Shown: positions 26,032 to 34,687 of the stretch, piece after piece
Layout of the letters: every line of letters begins with the position of its first letter
Position numbering within the stretch: position 1 is the first letter of the stretch
Assembly (NCBI GenBank): GCA_963770545.1
Contig: CAVYQF010000034.1
Coordinates: forward strand, 310,001 to 374,000
Origin: RYN-230 sp963770545
Lineage (GTDB): Bacteria > Actinomycetota > Actinomycetes > Streptosporangiales > Streptosporangiaceae
Length of the DNA: 64,000 bases
Direction of reading: 5' to 3'
Position numbers and translations under genes: made by a program
Notes under the pieces: model-generated
What the model was told of the DNA's origin: nothing
Seen by the model: only the letters and a program-made list of their open reading frames with translations
Database searches by the model: none

Positions 26032-26688
26032 CGGTGCGTGTTCGTGGTCTTCTGTCGATCGGTGTCCGTGGGCCCGTTCCTTTCCGTCCCCGTCTGTCTT
26101 CCTGTCGTCGCGAGGGGCGAGCCCCTGCTTGGCCCGCCTCGCCTCGGTCATCGCCGAGCCGAGTAGCTCGAGTGCATCCAGTACCGCCTCCGGATCGCCG
26201 GTGGCGTCCAGTAGCGGGCCCAGCCAGCCTGCGTAGGCGGCATCAGCCCGGTCCAGGGCCGCGCGGCCCGCTGGGGTCAGCGAGAGCCGCACCACCCTTC
26301 GGTCGCCCGGCTCGGCCGCCCGGCAGGCGTATCCGGCGGCGACGAGACCGTCTGCGGTCGCGGTGAGCGTCGGCTTCGCGACCGCCAGCCGCTGGGCCAG
26401 CCGGGTAGAACGCTCACCGCCGGCGCCGGCCAGCTTCATGATCCGGTACTGGGAGGGGGTCAACCCCGCATCTACGCACTCCAGGCCGCGAAACAGCCGG
26501 AGAATGACCATGATGGCCTGGGACACATCCACCCTGGCCAGCCCCGTCACGTCATTCACCGGCGCGTTGCCCGGCAGCACCTGGCCCGGCGCCATCTCGC
26601 TCATTGGGATCTCGGTTACCGGGACCTCAGCCGCCCGAATCTCGCCGGCCGGGATCTCAGCCGGTCGAATCTCATACGCTGGACTCAC
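25993..26688 (-). CDS. MarR family transcriptional regulator
   Basis: The 231-residue protein has a MarR winged helix: LTPSQYRIMKLAG, the recognition helix region STRLAQRLAVAKPTLTATAD and the wing GDRRVVRLSLTPAGRAALD. It is longer than the usual 150 because of a repetitive N-terminus (EIRPAEIPAGEIRAAEVP) and a repeat-derived C-terminus. GTG 26688 begins two bases from an operator, so translation may be leaderless; an internal ATG is the alternative. It presumably represses itself and the downstream fused exporter. Confidence 0.85.
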   Translation of the reverse strand: MSPAYEIRPAEIPAGEIRAAEVPVTEIPMSEMAPGQVLPGNAPVNDVTGLARVDVSQAIMVILRLFRGLECVDAGLTPSQYRIMKLAGAGGERSTRLAQRLAVAKPTLTATADGLVAAGYACRAAEPGDRRVVRLSLTPAGRAALDRADAAYAGWLGPLLDATGDPEAVLDALELLGSAMTEARRAKQGLAPRDDRKTDGDGKERAHGHRSTEDHEHAPQRAAGAQRAAGA

Positions 26689-26689
26689 A

Positions 26690-26730
26690 GTTAGCTAGCC
26701 TAACAACATTTCGGTTAGCCTCTCTAACCG
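26690..26730. promoter_or_regulatory. paired MarR operators
   Basis: Two perfect inverted repeats stand side by side just upstream of the MarR gene: GTTAG-CTAGC-CTAAC (26690-26704) and CGGTTAG-CCTCT-CTAACCG (26712-26730). They share the GTTAG...CTAAC core with identical 5-bp spacing. This arrangement is what an autorepressing dimeric MarR protein would need. Confidence 0.75.
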
Positions 26731-27007
26731 TAAGCGGGAGCCGGCGATTCCCCGGAGAGGCGGTTGCCCGCAGACGGGCGACCCCCCGGAGACGGCGCGC
26801 TTCGGCGTGTGATACTCAGTGTCATCTGACCACGGCGCCCCTGACGGCTGTGACAGCCGTGACGGTGGACGGCTCTGCTCCGGGCACCGCGTCGGCGAGG
26901 GGCAGCGGGCGGTGGCGGGCCTGGCCCGCGCCTGCCGGAGCGGCACGCTCAGCCGGGACCCCGGTGAGGCCGCGGTGGCGCGGAGCGCCTCCTGCGCCAG
27001 ACCCTGG
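26731..27007. other. gap with a 17-bp palindrome
   Basis: No gene is supported between the MarR operators and the VKOR stop codon. The notable element is ACGGCTGT-G-ACAGCCGT at 26844-26860, a perfect 17-bp palindrome followed by a further GACGG. It could be an operator, but no gene starts close by on the plus strand. Confidence 0.5.
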
Positions 27008-27706
27008 TCAGTACTCCTCGCGCTCCCGGAAGCCGTACCCGGCCGCGGCCCCGCCCACGATGAGGACGAACAGCAGGAAGGTCAGGATGTGCACGCTCGT
27101 GCACCAAAGGCAGATCGCGTCCAGCGTGAACAGCTCGGTGTAGACCAGGTACAGCACGAACCCGATGCCGACGACGACCGAGGCGAGCCGGATCCAGGTC
27201 AGCGCCGGGAACTTCAGCCGCCAGGCCCAGGGCGAGGTGGCCGCGGCCATGAATACGTAGAAGGCCAGCCCGAGCACGGCCACCGGGAAGACGCCGAACA
27301 CCATGGACTCGGCGCTGTGCGTGACCAGCGCGCAGTTGATGGTGCCCGTGTCCGAGCAGGCCAGGGGGATCGAGGAGTCGTAGTGGGTGATGGTCAGATA
27401 GGTCGAGACGCCGAGGCCCGCGATGGCCAGTGCCCACGTGACGAGCTGGAACCACAGCGGCGCGATCTTGATGGCCGGCTCGGCCGGCGGGACGGCCGCT
27501 GCGGCCTGCCGCTCGCGGGCGCGCTGCGCCTTGGTGAGCCGCTGTGCTTGCCCGGTCTGTGCTGCCCTAGCTTGGGCCTGCCCAGCTTGGGCCGGGCGGC
27601 CCGGCCGGCGGCCCTGGTTCGCGGCGACCTGAGGCTCAGGCCGCCCGCCGCGGGTCCCCTTGTCCTTCTTGGCCCCCGTGCCTGCGGCCTGCCGGGGCGC
27701 GGCCAT
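27008..27706 (-). CDS. vitamin K epoxide reductase (VKOR) family protein
   Basis: A 232-residue membrane protein with a Lys/Ala-rich cytosolic N-terminus (about 70 residues) and four to five transmembrane segments. The redox cysteines are visible: a loop pair in PLACSDTGTINCALV and the active CxxC in ICLWCTSVHI. VKOR proteins reoxidise thiol-disulfide oxidases and pass electrons to quinone, replacing DsbB in actinobacteria. Its start overlaps the DUF929 stop codon by TGATG, so the two are coupled and likely form one disulfide-forming system. Confidence 0.9.
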   Translation of the reverse strand: MAAPRQAAGTGAKKDKGTRGGRPEPQVAANQGRRPGRPAQAGQAQARAAQTGQAQRLTKAQRARERQAAAAVPPAEPAIKIAPLWFQLVTWALAIAGLGVSTYLTITHYDSSIPLACSDTGTINCALVTHSAESMVFGVFPVAVLGLAFYVFMAAATSPWAWRLKFPALTWIRLASVVVGIGFVLYLVYTELFTLDAICLWCTSVHILTFLLFVLIVGGAAAGYGFREREEY

Positions 27707-28617
27707 CAGATCTGACCCTCGATGGTCTTGATGGTCGGCGTGGTGCAGACGTTGGACGGCTGGTTGTTCGTGACCTTGCAGATGGTCGCGGTGATCATGT
27801 TGGCCGCGCCGTCCGCGCCCTTCGCGATCGCGTTCGACGGGTCCTTGAGCGCGGCGGCCACCTGGGCCCAGGTCTGGCCGGACAGCACCTGGGGATTGTA
27901 CTGGGCGCCGTGCACGAAGTACTTACCGCCGAAGTCGATGAACGGGATGGCACCTTGCACGCTGGCGGATACGTACGGCGGGCTGTCGTATTTGGTAATC
28001 AGCGCGGTCTGCGCGCTGGTCAGCTTCTCCAGCGGCTTCTCGGCCACGGTCTCCTGCTCGACCGGGGTGAAGGTCAGGTACTTGCTGGTGTAACCGCTCT
28101 TGTAGAAGTTGAGCGTGGCGGTGTGCGGGTACACCTCCTGGCCGCCGGCCGAGTGGATGCCGGTCAGGCCGTGGAAGGTGCCGAACCTGCTGAGCGCTGT
28201 GACCAGGGCCCACCGCTCAGCCGCGCAGTACGGGCAGTACTGGGCGCCGATGTAGAGCACCTCTGGCTTGCCGCCCGCGGTCAAGGGCTTGGCCGAGGAC
28301 ACCGTGGTCACGCTCTTCGTGTCGGCGGTGCCGGCCGCCACCGCCGCGAGCGTGGAGGCCGGCACGCCGGTCACGTCCTTGATCACGCTGGCCGGGAGGG
28401 CGGTGCCGGTCGGCGAGCTGGAATTGGAGTTGTTGGCCGAGGCGGGGCTCTGGGTGGTCTTGATCACGATGAAGGCGACCACGATGATGATGACGCCCAG
28501 GATGCTGCCCCCGGTCCACAGCATCCGGTTGCGCATCTCCCGCTTGTGCTGCGCCGCACGCTGCGCCGCTATTCTCTCGCGGGCGTTCTCCCGCTTCACT
28601 CTGGTCGCCTTGCCCAT
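27706..28617 (-). CDS. DUF929 thioredoxin-like membrane-anchored protein
   Basis: The 303-residue protein has a basic N-terminus, one transmembrane segment (LWTGGSILGVIIIVVAFIVI) and an extracytoplasmic DUF929 domain. YIGAQYCPYCAAERW contains a CPYC active site, and two further cysteines lie in the C-terminal part (TICKVTNNQPSNVCTT). It looks like a secreted-side thiol oxidoreductase. The VKOR partner is coupled directly downstream. ATG 28617 is the natural start before the basic segment. Confidence 0.9.
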   Translation of the reverse strand: MGKATRVKRENARERIAAQRAAQHKREMRNRMLWTGGSILGVIIIVVAFIVIKTTQSPASANNSNSSSPTGTALPASVIKDVTGVPASTLAAVAAGTADTKSVTTVSSAKPLTAGGKPEVLYIGAQYCPYCAAERWALVTALSRFGTFHGLTGIHSAGGQEVYPHTATLNFYKSGYTSKYLTFTPVEQETVAEKPLEKLTSAQTALITKYDSPPYVSASVQGAIPFIDFGGKYFVHGAQYNPQVLSGQTWAQVAAALKDPSNAIAKGADGAANMITATICKVTNNQPSNVCTTPTIKTIEGQI

Positions 28618-28674
28618 TACCCGTCCTATGGATGGTGCCGATGGTCGCCCGGCCAGGGTCCATCGTAGGCGGCA

Positions 28675-31353
28675 TCACGGGATGAAGCTGCCCCGTTCGT
28701 GGGCCGCAGACGGCTGGATTGACCCGTTCCCCGCAGCCCAGGCAGCGATCTGGGCCCGCGAGGTAAAGCCCAGCTTCGACAGGATATTCGCAACGTGGCG
28801 TGCCGCGGTAGCCGGACTGATAACCAGCTCCTCAGCGATGCCCTTATTGCTGTGCCCCTGGGCGATAAGCGCGGTGATCTCGCGCTCGCGTGGGGTCAGC
28901 GGGGATGGCGAGGCCAAGGGCGATATCGGGGCCAGGGGCGATGTCGGGGCCAAGGACGATGGCGGGGTGAGCGGTGATGGCGGGAGTAGCGACGGCGGCG
29001 GGACCTCCGAAGGGGCTCCGGCCAATCCGTCGTTACTCCCGCCGGCGGCCCCAGGGCGGTCCGCGGTGGCCTGCGGGCCGGAACTCAGGGCCAGGGTGAC
29101 GGCAGCGTCAGGGGACAGGCCCAGGCCCTGCTCCCACAGCTGCGTCAGGGCCCCCTGGCCGGGGCCGCCGGCCGCATCCAGGTACTGCTGGGTCCGCTGG
29201 GCGGACGCCGCGGGCAGGCCGGCCGCCTCCCGCAAGGCGGCGGCCGCCGCAGTCAGCAGGACCGGAAGCCGGGCCGACCCCTCCGGGCCACCCTGTTCTT
29301 CCCTAAGACACTGTTCTTCCTGGAAAGACTGTCCCTCCTGGAAACACAGGGCCGCGAACGCTTCCAGGCCGCGGGCCACGCCGATCCGGGCCCCGGTTAG
29401 CTGGCTCAGCCGCAGGCTCTCAGCCAGGTGCGGCCGGGCCAGGGCGAGCTGGCCCTGGTCCAGGGCGAGCCGCCCGATGCCCGCCTGGCAGCGGGCGATA
29501 GCCGGCCGGGAGTCGATTTCCCGCAGGATCGGCAGGGCCGCCTGGTAACAGTCCATGGCGCCGGCCGGGTCGCGCCGCAGCCGGGCCAGGGTGCCCAGGC
29601 CGAGCAGGGTACGGGCCACACCCCAGCGCTGGTCGATGCTGCGCATGACCGAGAGCGCGGCCTCGCCGAGCCGCTGGGCCTCCCGCAGCTTTCCCTCGGC
29701 GGCGGCCAGGGTGGCCTGGGTGCCGAGGGCGTACCCCTCGTTCCAGGCGTTGCCCGCATCCCGGGAGGTGGCCAGGGCCTGGGCGGCCCACTGGGTAGAT
29801 TCCGCCAGCTGGTCAGTCTGCAGAGTGGCCTCAGCCAGCACATTCTGGGCTGTGGCCGTCCAGACTGGCAGGCCGGCGGCCTGGCACAGCCCCAGCCCGG
29901 CGCGGGCCCAGTCCCGGGCCCGCGCCGGGTCATTGGGCAGGATGAGCTGCGCCCGCCCGATAAGCGCGGTGCCCAGCACCGGGTCGGGCACGGCCTGGCC
30001 GCCCAGGCGGAAGAAGCGGGCGAACCAGCTTTCCCCCTCGTCGAATGAACCCCGGACGATCCACGACGGCCGAACCGCGGCGCAGATGCGCAGTCCGGTC
30101 TCCGCGTCCCCGTTGGCCAGGCAGCTGCTGAGGACCTGGCGCAGGTTGGCGACGTCCACGTCGTAGCGGCGGAATACACCCACCACCTCCGGCCAGCTGG
30201 ACGGGATCGTGGCCATCCCGACCGCCTCGTTGCGTTCGCACACGGCCACCGCGTAGTCGCGCAGCCGGGCCTGGGTTTCCGCGGCTTCGCCCGCCTCGGA
30301 CAGGCGCTGGGCGGCGTAGGCACGGATGCTGTTCAGCATCCGGTAGCGCGCCTGGCCGAGCACCTCCGGCTCGACCACGACCAGCGACTTGTCCACCAGC
30401 CCCGAGGTCAGGCCGACCACGTCCTCGACCGCCAGCCCGTCTCCGGCGCAGACCTGCTCAGCCATCTCCAGGGACCAGCCGGAAAACACGGACAGGCGGC
30501 GCAGCAGGATCTGCTCGGGCGCGGAGAGCAGGTCATGGCTCCAGTCGATGGTGGCCCGCAGCGTCCGCTGCCGGGGCGGCGCGGTCCGGTCGCCGGAGCC
30601 CAGCAGCGTGAAGCGGTCGCCCAGCCGCGCGGCGATCTGCTCGGCGGACAGCACGCTCACCCGGGCGGCAGCCAGCTCGATGGCCAGCGGCACGCCGTCC
30701 AGGGCGCGGCAGATGTCCGCCACCGCCATCGCATTCCGCCCGGTGATCGCGAAGCCGGGCCGGGCCGCTGCCGCCCGGTCCGCGAATAGCTGGATCGCTT
30801 CGAAGCCAGCTAGTTGAGCAGCGTCCCGGGGAGCGTCCGGGGGCGGCACGGCGAGCGGCGCCACCTGCCACACGGATTCCTGCGGGATCCGCAGCGGCTC
30901 CTGGCTGGTGGCCACGATGCGCAGCTCCGGACAGCCCGCCAGCAGGTGCTGGCCGAGCGCGGCGCACGCGTCGACCAGATGCTCACAGCTGTCGAGCATG
31001 ATCAGCGCCTGCCGGGTCTCCAGGGCACCGGCCAGCGTGTTCTGCAGCGGGTGGCCGGCCTCGGCCTCAACGCCGATGACGGCGGCTACCCGCGAGACGA
31101 TCAGGTCTGGCTCCCACAGGTCGCCCAGTTCGACCACGTAGACACCGTCAGCGAAGTCCCGGGCCATGGTGGCCAGCAGCCGCAGCGCCAGCCGGGTCTT
31201 GCCGATCCCGCCCGCGCCGCACAGGGTCAGCGCCCGGGTGCGGTGCAGCGTGTCACGCAGGCAGCCGAGTTCGCGCTCCCGCCCGATGAACCGGTTCGGC
31301 TCCTCGGGCAGTGCCGGCGCCAGTGCCCGTGATTGCCGTGCCTCTGATTCCAT
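28675..31353 (-). CDS. large LuxR-type ATPase regulator
   Basis: An 892-residue regulator. An N-terminal NB-ARC-like ATPase (GRERELGCLR then Walker A GAGGIGKT) is followed by a winged-helix region, TPR-like helices rich in Ala/Leu, and a C-terminal LuxR HTH (LTPREREITALIAQGHSNKGIAEELVISPATAARHV). The linker before the HTH is an 18-bp-based Ser-Pro-Leu-Ala repeat. ATG 31353 (MESEARQ) is preferred since AAGGGA lies just upstream; a 30-residue extension lacks an RBS. Target genes are not apparent. The divergent neighbour is the molybdate/tungstate-type importer. Confidence 0.88.
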   Translation of the reverse strand: MESEARQSRALAPALPEEPNRFIGRERELGCLRDTLHRTRALTLCGAGGIGKTRLALRLLATMARDFADGVYVVELGDLWEPDLIVSRVAAVIGVEAEAGHPLQNTLAGALETRQALIMLDSCEHLVDACAALGQHLLAGCPELRIVATSQEPLRIPQESVWQVAPLAVPPPDAPRDAAQLAGFEAIQLFADRAAAARPGFAITGRNAMAVADICRALDGVPLAIELAAARVSVLSAEQIAARLGDRFTLLGSGDRTAPPRQRTLRATIDWSHDLLSAPEQILLRRLSVFSGWSLEMAEQVCAGDGLAVEDVVGLTSGLVDKSLVVVEPEVLGQARYRMLNSIRAYAAQRLSEAGEAAETQARLRDYAVAVCERNEAVGMATIPSSWPEVVGVFRRYDVDVANLRQVLSSCLANGDAETGLRICAAVRPSWIVRGSFDEGESWFARFFRLGGQAVPDPVLGTALIGRAQLILPNDPARARDWARAGLGLCQAAGLPVWTATAQNVLAEATLQTDQLAESTQWAAQALATSRDAGNAWNEGYALGTQATLAAAEGKLREAQRLGEAALSVMRSIDQRWGVARTLLGLGTLARLRRDPAGAMDCYQAALPILREIDSRPAIARCQAGIGRLALDQGQLALARPHLAESLRLSQLTGARIGVARGLEAFAALCFQEGQSFQEEQCLREEQGGPEGSARLPVLLTAAAAALREAAGLPAASAQRTQQYLDAAGGPGQGALTQLWEQGLGLSPDAAVTLALSSGPQATADRPGAAGGSNDGLAGAPSEVPPPSLLPPSPLTPPSSLAPTSPLAPISPLASPSPLTPREREITALIAQGHSNKGIAEELVISPATAARHVANILSKLGFTSRAQIAAWAAGNGSIQPSAAHERGSFIP

Positions 31354-31729
31354 TTTCCCTTTTGAGCAGGATGGCCCGCTCACCGTCAGTGTCGCATCAT
31401 TCCGCCTGGCCTGCCGCGGTCGGCTGGCCGGGGCTGACTGCATTCACCGCACGTCAGGCCCCTTTGAGCTGAGGCTTCGCACCTTTCGTTTGCCGTACCC
31501 ACGTTGGCAGTTCGCAGTGAATTCAGCTAGTCCCCGAATCCGGGGTCACGCCGCAGTGGGCTGCTGTGGGTGCCGGCGCCGGCGGGCGACGTCTGCCCCC
31601 GGCGGGGCCGAGGGCCATTCCGCGGGCGGCGGGGATCAGCGCCGGGTGGTTTTCGTTGCGTGATCTTGACGGGATCTTGATGTTAGATCTTCTTGCGCCG
31701 CGCAATCACAGGTAGCTATTTTCAGGGGC
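31354..31729. other. divergent regulatory gap upstream of the WtpA-type gene
   Basis: This 376-bp gap has no supported gene. It contains one copy of an 18-bp dispersed element at 31643-31660, followed by TTGACGGGATCTTGATG with a direct GATCTTGA duplication, and an AT-rich stretch before the importer gene. It probably holds promoters for both divergent genes. Confidence 0.5.
31643..31660 (-). repeat. dispersed 18-bp element, copy 1
   Basis: The minus strand reads CGCAACGAAAACCACCCG, identical over 18 bp to copies at 37204 and 57135. On the plus strand it ends 69 nt before ATG 31730 of the WtpA-type gene. Confidence 0.85.
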
Positions 31730-32821
31730 ATGGTGGCTACCCCGCGCTGGAGCGCGCGAACGAACATTGATTCGCAGGCCGGTGCCGCAGGGCGGGGAAT
31801 GCGGCCCTGGCAGATTCCTATACTGACGATCGTCTTTACCGGATTGGTCGCCGCGGGGTGCAGTTCCTCGTCATCCGGCTCGTCAGGTTCCTCCTCCGCG
31901 TCGAGTGCCGCCCCCAAGGGCACCGCGAGCGTGGCCTACGCCTCCTCGCTGCAGTTCCTCAACGAGAAGGTGGCCGCCCCGGCGTTCACCTCGGCCACCG
32001 GGTACGGGTACACGGGCCGCGGTGATTCCTCCGGCGCGCTGGCGGCAGACATAGCCGGCGGTGAGATTGCCCCCAACGTGTTCGAGGCGGTCGGCGGCGA
32101 CAACATCATGCCGCTGGAGCCCAAGTACACCAGGTGGTTCATCCCCTACGCGGGAACCCAGATGGTGGTGGCTTACAACCCCAAGAGCAAGTACGCCAGC
32201 CAGTTCAAGGCCTACGCGGATGGCTCCAAGCCGCTGAAGGGGCTGTTCACCCTCCTGCAAACGCCCGGCCTCAGGCTCGGCCGGACCGACCCGAACATCG
32301 ACCCGCAGGGCCGCGACTTTATCTACATGCTGGAACTGGCCCAGATGTATTACCACCTGCCCAAGAACACGGTCAGCAAGATCCTCGGCACCTCGGACTA
32401 CGGCACGGCCAACTCGTCGCAGATCTACGCCGAGTCCTCGCTGGACTCCACGCTCCAGTCCGGCCAGCTCGACGCGTCGAGCGCGTTCATCACCCAGGCC
32501 GTCGAGCTGCACCTGCCCTACATCAAGCTGCCCCCGGCCATCAACCTGGGCGACGCCGCGCTGGCCAGCCAGTACGCCAAGGCGACGGTGACCATCAAGC
32601 CGCCCGGCATGCCGAAGTCGACCAAGTCAGGCTCGCCGCAGGTGATCGACATCACCATCATCGGCAAGCCCACCCCGGCGGGTACAGCGTTCGTCAAGTA
32701 CACGCTGTCCCCGGCGGGCCTGGCCCAGTACAAGCAGGGAGGGTTCACGCTGATCACCCCGACGATCACCGGTGACGCCAGCGCGGTTCCCTCAGCCGTG
32801 AAGAGTGAGCTGGGCGGCTAG
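31730..32821 (+). CDS. molybdate/tungstate-type substrate-binding lipoprotein
   Basis: A 363-residue secreted binding protein. The lipobox LVAAGC after a hydrophobic stretch marks lipoprotein processing, followed by a Ser-rich linker. The body fits the WtpA/ModA family: VAYASSLQFL near the start, PLEPKYTRWFIPYAGTQMVV and GRTDPNIDPQGRD, which matches the WtpA GRxDPN-DP motif. It delivers oxyanion to the permease. ATG 31730 or ATG 31799 (nearer the signal) could be used. The permease gene overlaps its 3' end by 17 bp. Confidence 0.85.
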   Translation: MVATPRWSARTNIDSQAGAAGRGMRPWQIPILTIVFTGLVAAGCSSSSSGSSGSSSASSAAPKGTASVAYASSLQFLNEKVAAPAFTSATGYGYTGRGDSSGALAADIAGGEIAPNVFEAVGGDNIMPLEPKYTRWFIPYAGTQMVVAYNPKSKYASQFKAYADGSKPLKGLFTLLQTPGLRLGRTDPNIDPQGRDFIYMLELAQMYYHLPKNTVSKILGTSDYGTANSSQIYAESSLDSTLQSGQLDASSAFITQAVELHLPYIKLPPAINLGDAALASQYAKATVTIKPPGMPKSTKSGSPQVIDITIIGKPTPAGTAFVKYTLSPAGLAQYKQGGFTLITPTITGDASAVPSAVKSELGG

Positions 32822-33650
32822 CCCTCCGGCTCAGGCCGGCGGGTCGTCGGCCCTGCGCCGGACCGCGCGCTCGGTCAGCGGGATTGCCTCGCTGGCCGGC
32901 GCGGCGGTCATCTGGGTTGCCCTGCTGGGCCCGGTGATCACGCTGCTGGCTCACCTGTCCTGGTCTCAGATCAGCGCCGCGCTGACTGTCCCGGGCGCAC
33001 TCGACCCGCTGGTCACGTCCGTCGAGTCGGGCGTGATCACGCTGGCCGTGCTGCTGGTCCTGGGCACCCCGCTGGCCTGGAAACTGGCCCGCGGCTCGCT
33101 CCCGTTCCCGCGGTTCTGGGAGGCGGGCGTGCTGTGCAGCCTGCTGCTGCCGCCGCTGGTCCTCGGCCTGCTGCTGATCTTCATGGTCGGCCCGTATACG
33201 CCCATCGGTGAGCTGCTCGGCCACGTCCACCTGTCCGCGACCAACACCTTCCTGGCCCTGGTCATCGCCGAGGTGTACGAGTCGGCCCCGTACTACGTGC
33301 TGGGCGCGCAGGCCGCGTTCGCCGCGGTTGAGCCTGCCATCGAGGAGCAGGCCGCGCTGCTGGGCGACCGGCCATCCCGGGTGGCGCGCCGGGTCACGCT
33401 GCCGCTCGCCGCGCCCGGCCTGGCCATGGCGCTGGCCGTGGCCTGGGCCCGGGCTATGGGCGCGTTCGGCGCCGTGGTGATCATCGCGTATCACCCGTAC
33501 GGGATACCGTTGCAGATCTGGACGACGCTGCAGGAGACGGGGCTGTCCACGGCGCTCCCGTTCGCCCTGGTCCTGCTGGTCGTCGCCCTGCCGCTGCCGC
33601 TGGCCGCCTACATCTGGAGCGCGCGTGCTCGAGGCCGACGTCGAGCTTGA
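32805..33650 (+). CDS. molybdate/tungstate-type ABC permease
   Basis: The 281-residue protein has about six transmembrane segments and the binding-protein-dependent permease signature EEQAALLGDRPSRVARRVTLPLA, where the ATPase docks. A further hallmark is AWARAMGAFGAVVII, like ModB and WtpB. GTG 32805 lies within the 3' end of the lipoprotein gene, and the ATPase start lies within its own 3' end, so all three genes are translationally coupled. Confidence 0.88.
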   Translation: MSWAASPPAQAGGSSALRRTARSVSGIASLAGAAVIWVALLGPVITLLAHLSWSQISAALTVPGALDPLVTSVESGVITLAVLLVLGTPLAWKLARGSLPFPRFWEAGVLCSLLLPPLVLGLLLIFMVGPYTPIGELLGHVHLSATNTFLALVIAEVYESAPYYVLGAQAAFAAVEPAIEEQAALLGDRPSRVARRVTLPLAAPGLAMALAVAWARAMGAFGAVVIIAYHPYGIPLQIWTTLQETGLSTALPFALVLLVVALPLPLAAYIWSARARGRRRA

Positions 33651-34635
33651 CCGCCGCGAGTTCCGCCTGTCCGCCGCCTTCACCGTGGCCGCAGGGCAGC
33701 GCCTCGCCCTGTTCGGCCCGTCCGGCGCCGGGAAAACCACCATCCTCGAGGTCATCGCCGGGCTGCTGGAGCCGGCCCGCGGCGCTGTGGTGCTGGACGG
33801 CCGGGTGCTGACCCGGACCGCCGCGCCGCGCCGCCAGGTCCCCCCGTGGCAGCGCCGGGTCGGCCTGCTGCGCCAGGACCCGGCGCTGTTCCCGCACCTG
33901 TCGGTCCGGCAGAACCTGGCCTACGCGGCCCTGACCAAGCCCGGGCCGGGCACGACCGGCCAGGATGAGATAGCCAGGATCGCGGAGCGGCTCGGCATTG
34001 GCGGGCTGCTGGACGACCGCCCGGCCCGGCTGTCCGGCGGCCAGGCCCACCGGGTTGCGCTCGGCCGGCTGCTGGCCAGCCGGTGTGACGCGCTGCTGCT
34101 GGACGAGCCCTACACCGGGCTGGACGCCAGCCTCCGCCGCGATCTCACCGATCTGGTCCGCGAACTGGTCGTGGCCCGGCAGGTACCGTCTGTGCTGGTG
34201 GCCCACGAGCTCGAGGCCGCGCAGGCCTTCGCGGACCAGATGGCGGTCCTGGACCACGGGCGGATCCGGCAGACCGGAACACCGGCCGAGGTGGTGGCGT
34301 CGCCCGCGGCGCGCCGGGTGGCCGAACTGGTCGGCTACCGGAGCTTCGTGCCGCTGGCCGGCGCGGCCGAGGGCGTGGTGGCCGGCGTGCACCCGGGCCG
34401 GGTGGTGGCGGGCCGCCAGCCGGGCCGGGGCCTGGTACTGGCCGGCCCGGTCCGGTCCTGCCGGCCGTCCGGGGCCGGCTGGGAGGCCACCATCGAGACG
34501 GCCGGGACGCTCGTGCCTGCCCAGTTGCGTGAGCCGCCCGGCGACGGGCCGGACTTCGCGTTCACGGTGCTGGACCCGCCGTGCTTCGGTCCTGACGGGC
34601 TCCGGGTCGGCCGGCCCGAGGAGGTACCTACATGA
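33625..34635 (+). CDS. molybdate/tungstate-type ABC ATPase
   Basis: A 336-residue ATPase: Walker A GPSGAGKT at 31-38, Q-loop LLRQDPALFPHLSV, signature LSGGQAHRVALGRLL, Walker B ALLLDEPYTGLDAS and a C-terminal TOBE-like region, as in ModC/WtpC. It overlaps the permease gene by 26 bp. Its TGA stop falls inside the first copy of the 14-bp repeat that precedes the regulator gene. Confidence 0.88.
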   Translation: MLEADVELDRREFRLSAAFTVAAGQRLALFGPSGAGKTTILEVIAGLLEPARGAVVLDGRVLTRTAAPRRQVPPWQRRVGLLRQDPALFPHLSVRQNLAYAALTKPGPGTTGQDEIARIAERLGIGGLLDDRPARLSGGQAHRVALGRLLASRCDALLLDEPYTGLDASLRRDLTDLVRELVVARQVPSVLVAHELEAAQAFADQMAVLDHGRIRQTGTPAEVVASPAARRVAELVGYRSFVPLAGAAEGVVAGVHPGRVVAGRQPGRGLVLAGPVRSCRPSGAGWEATIETAGTLVPAQLREPPGDGPDFAFTVLDPPCFGPDGLRVGRPEEVPT

Positions 34636-34687
34636 TGGAGCCAGCATGATGGAGCCAGCATGATGGAGCCAGCATGATGGAGCCAGC
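34632..34687. repeat. 4 x 14-bp tandem repeat carrying start codon and Shine-Dalgarno
   Basis: Four perfect copies of ATGATGGAGCCAGC run directly into ATG 34688. Each copy contains GGAG and ends 0 bp before the next ATG, so each makes a complete ribosome binding site plus start codon. As 14 is not a multiple of three, successive ATGs are in different frames. The upstream ATPase stop codon lies in copy 1. Confidence 0.9.

Noticed and set aside
34632..34687. CRISPR-like array at the 14-bp repeat and the other tandem repeats
   Set aside because: Units are directly adjacent without spacers and no cas genes are present.
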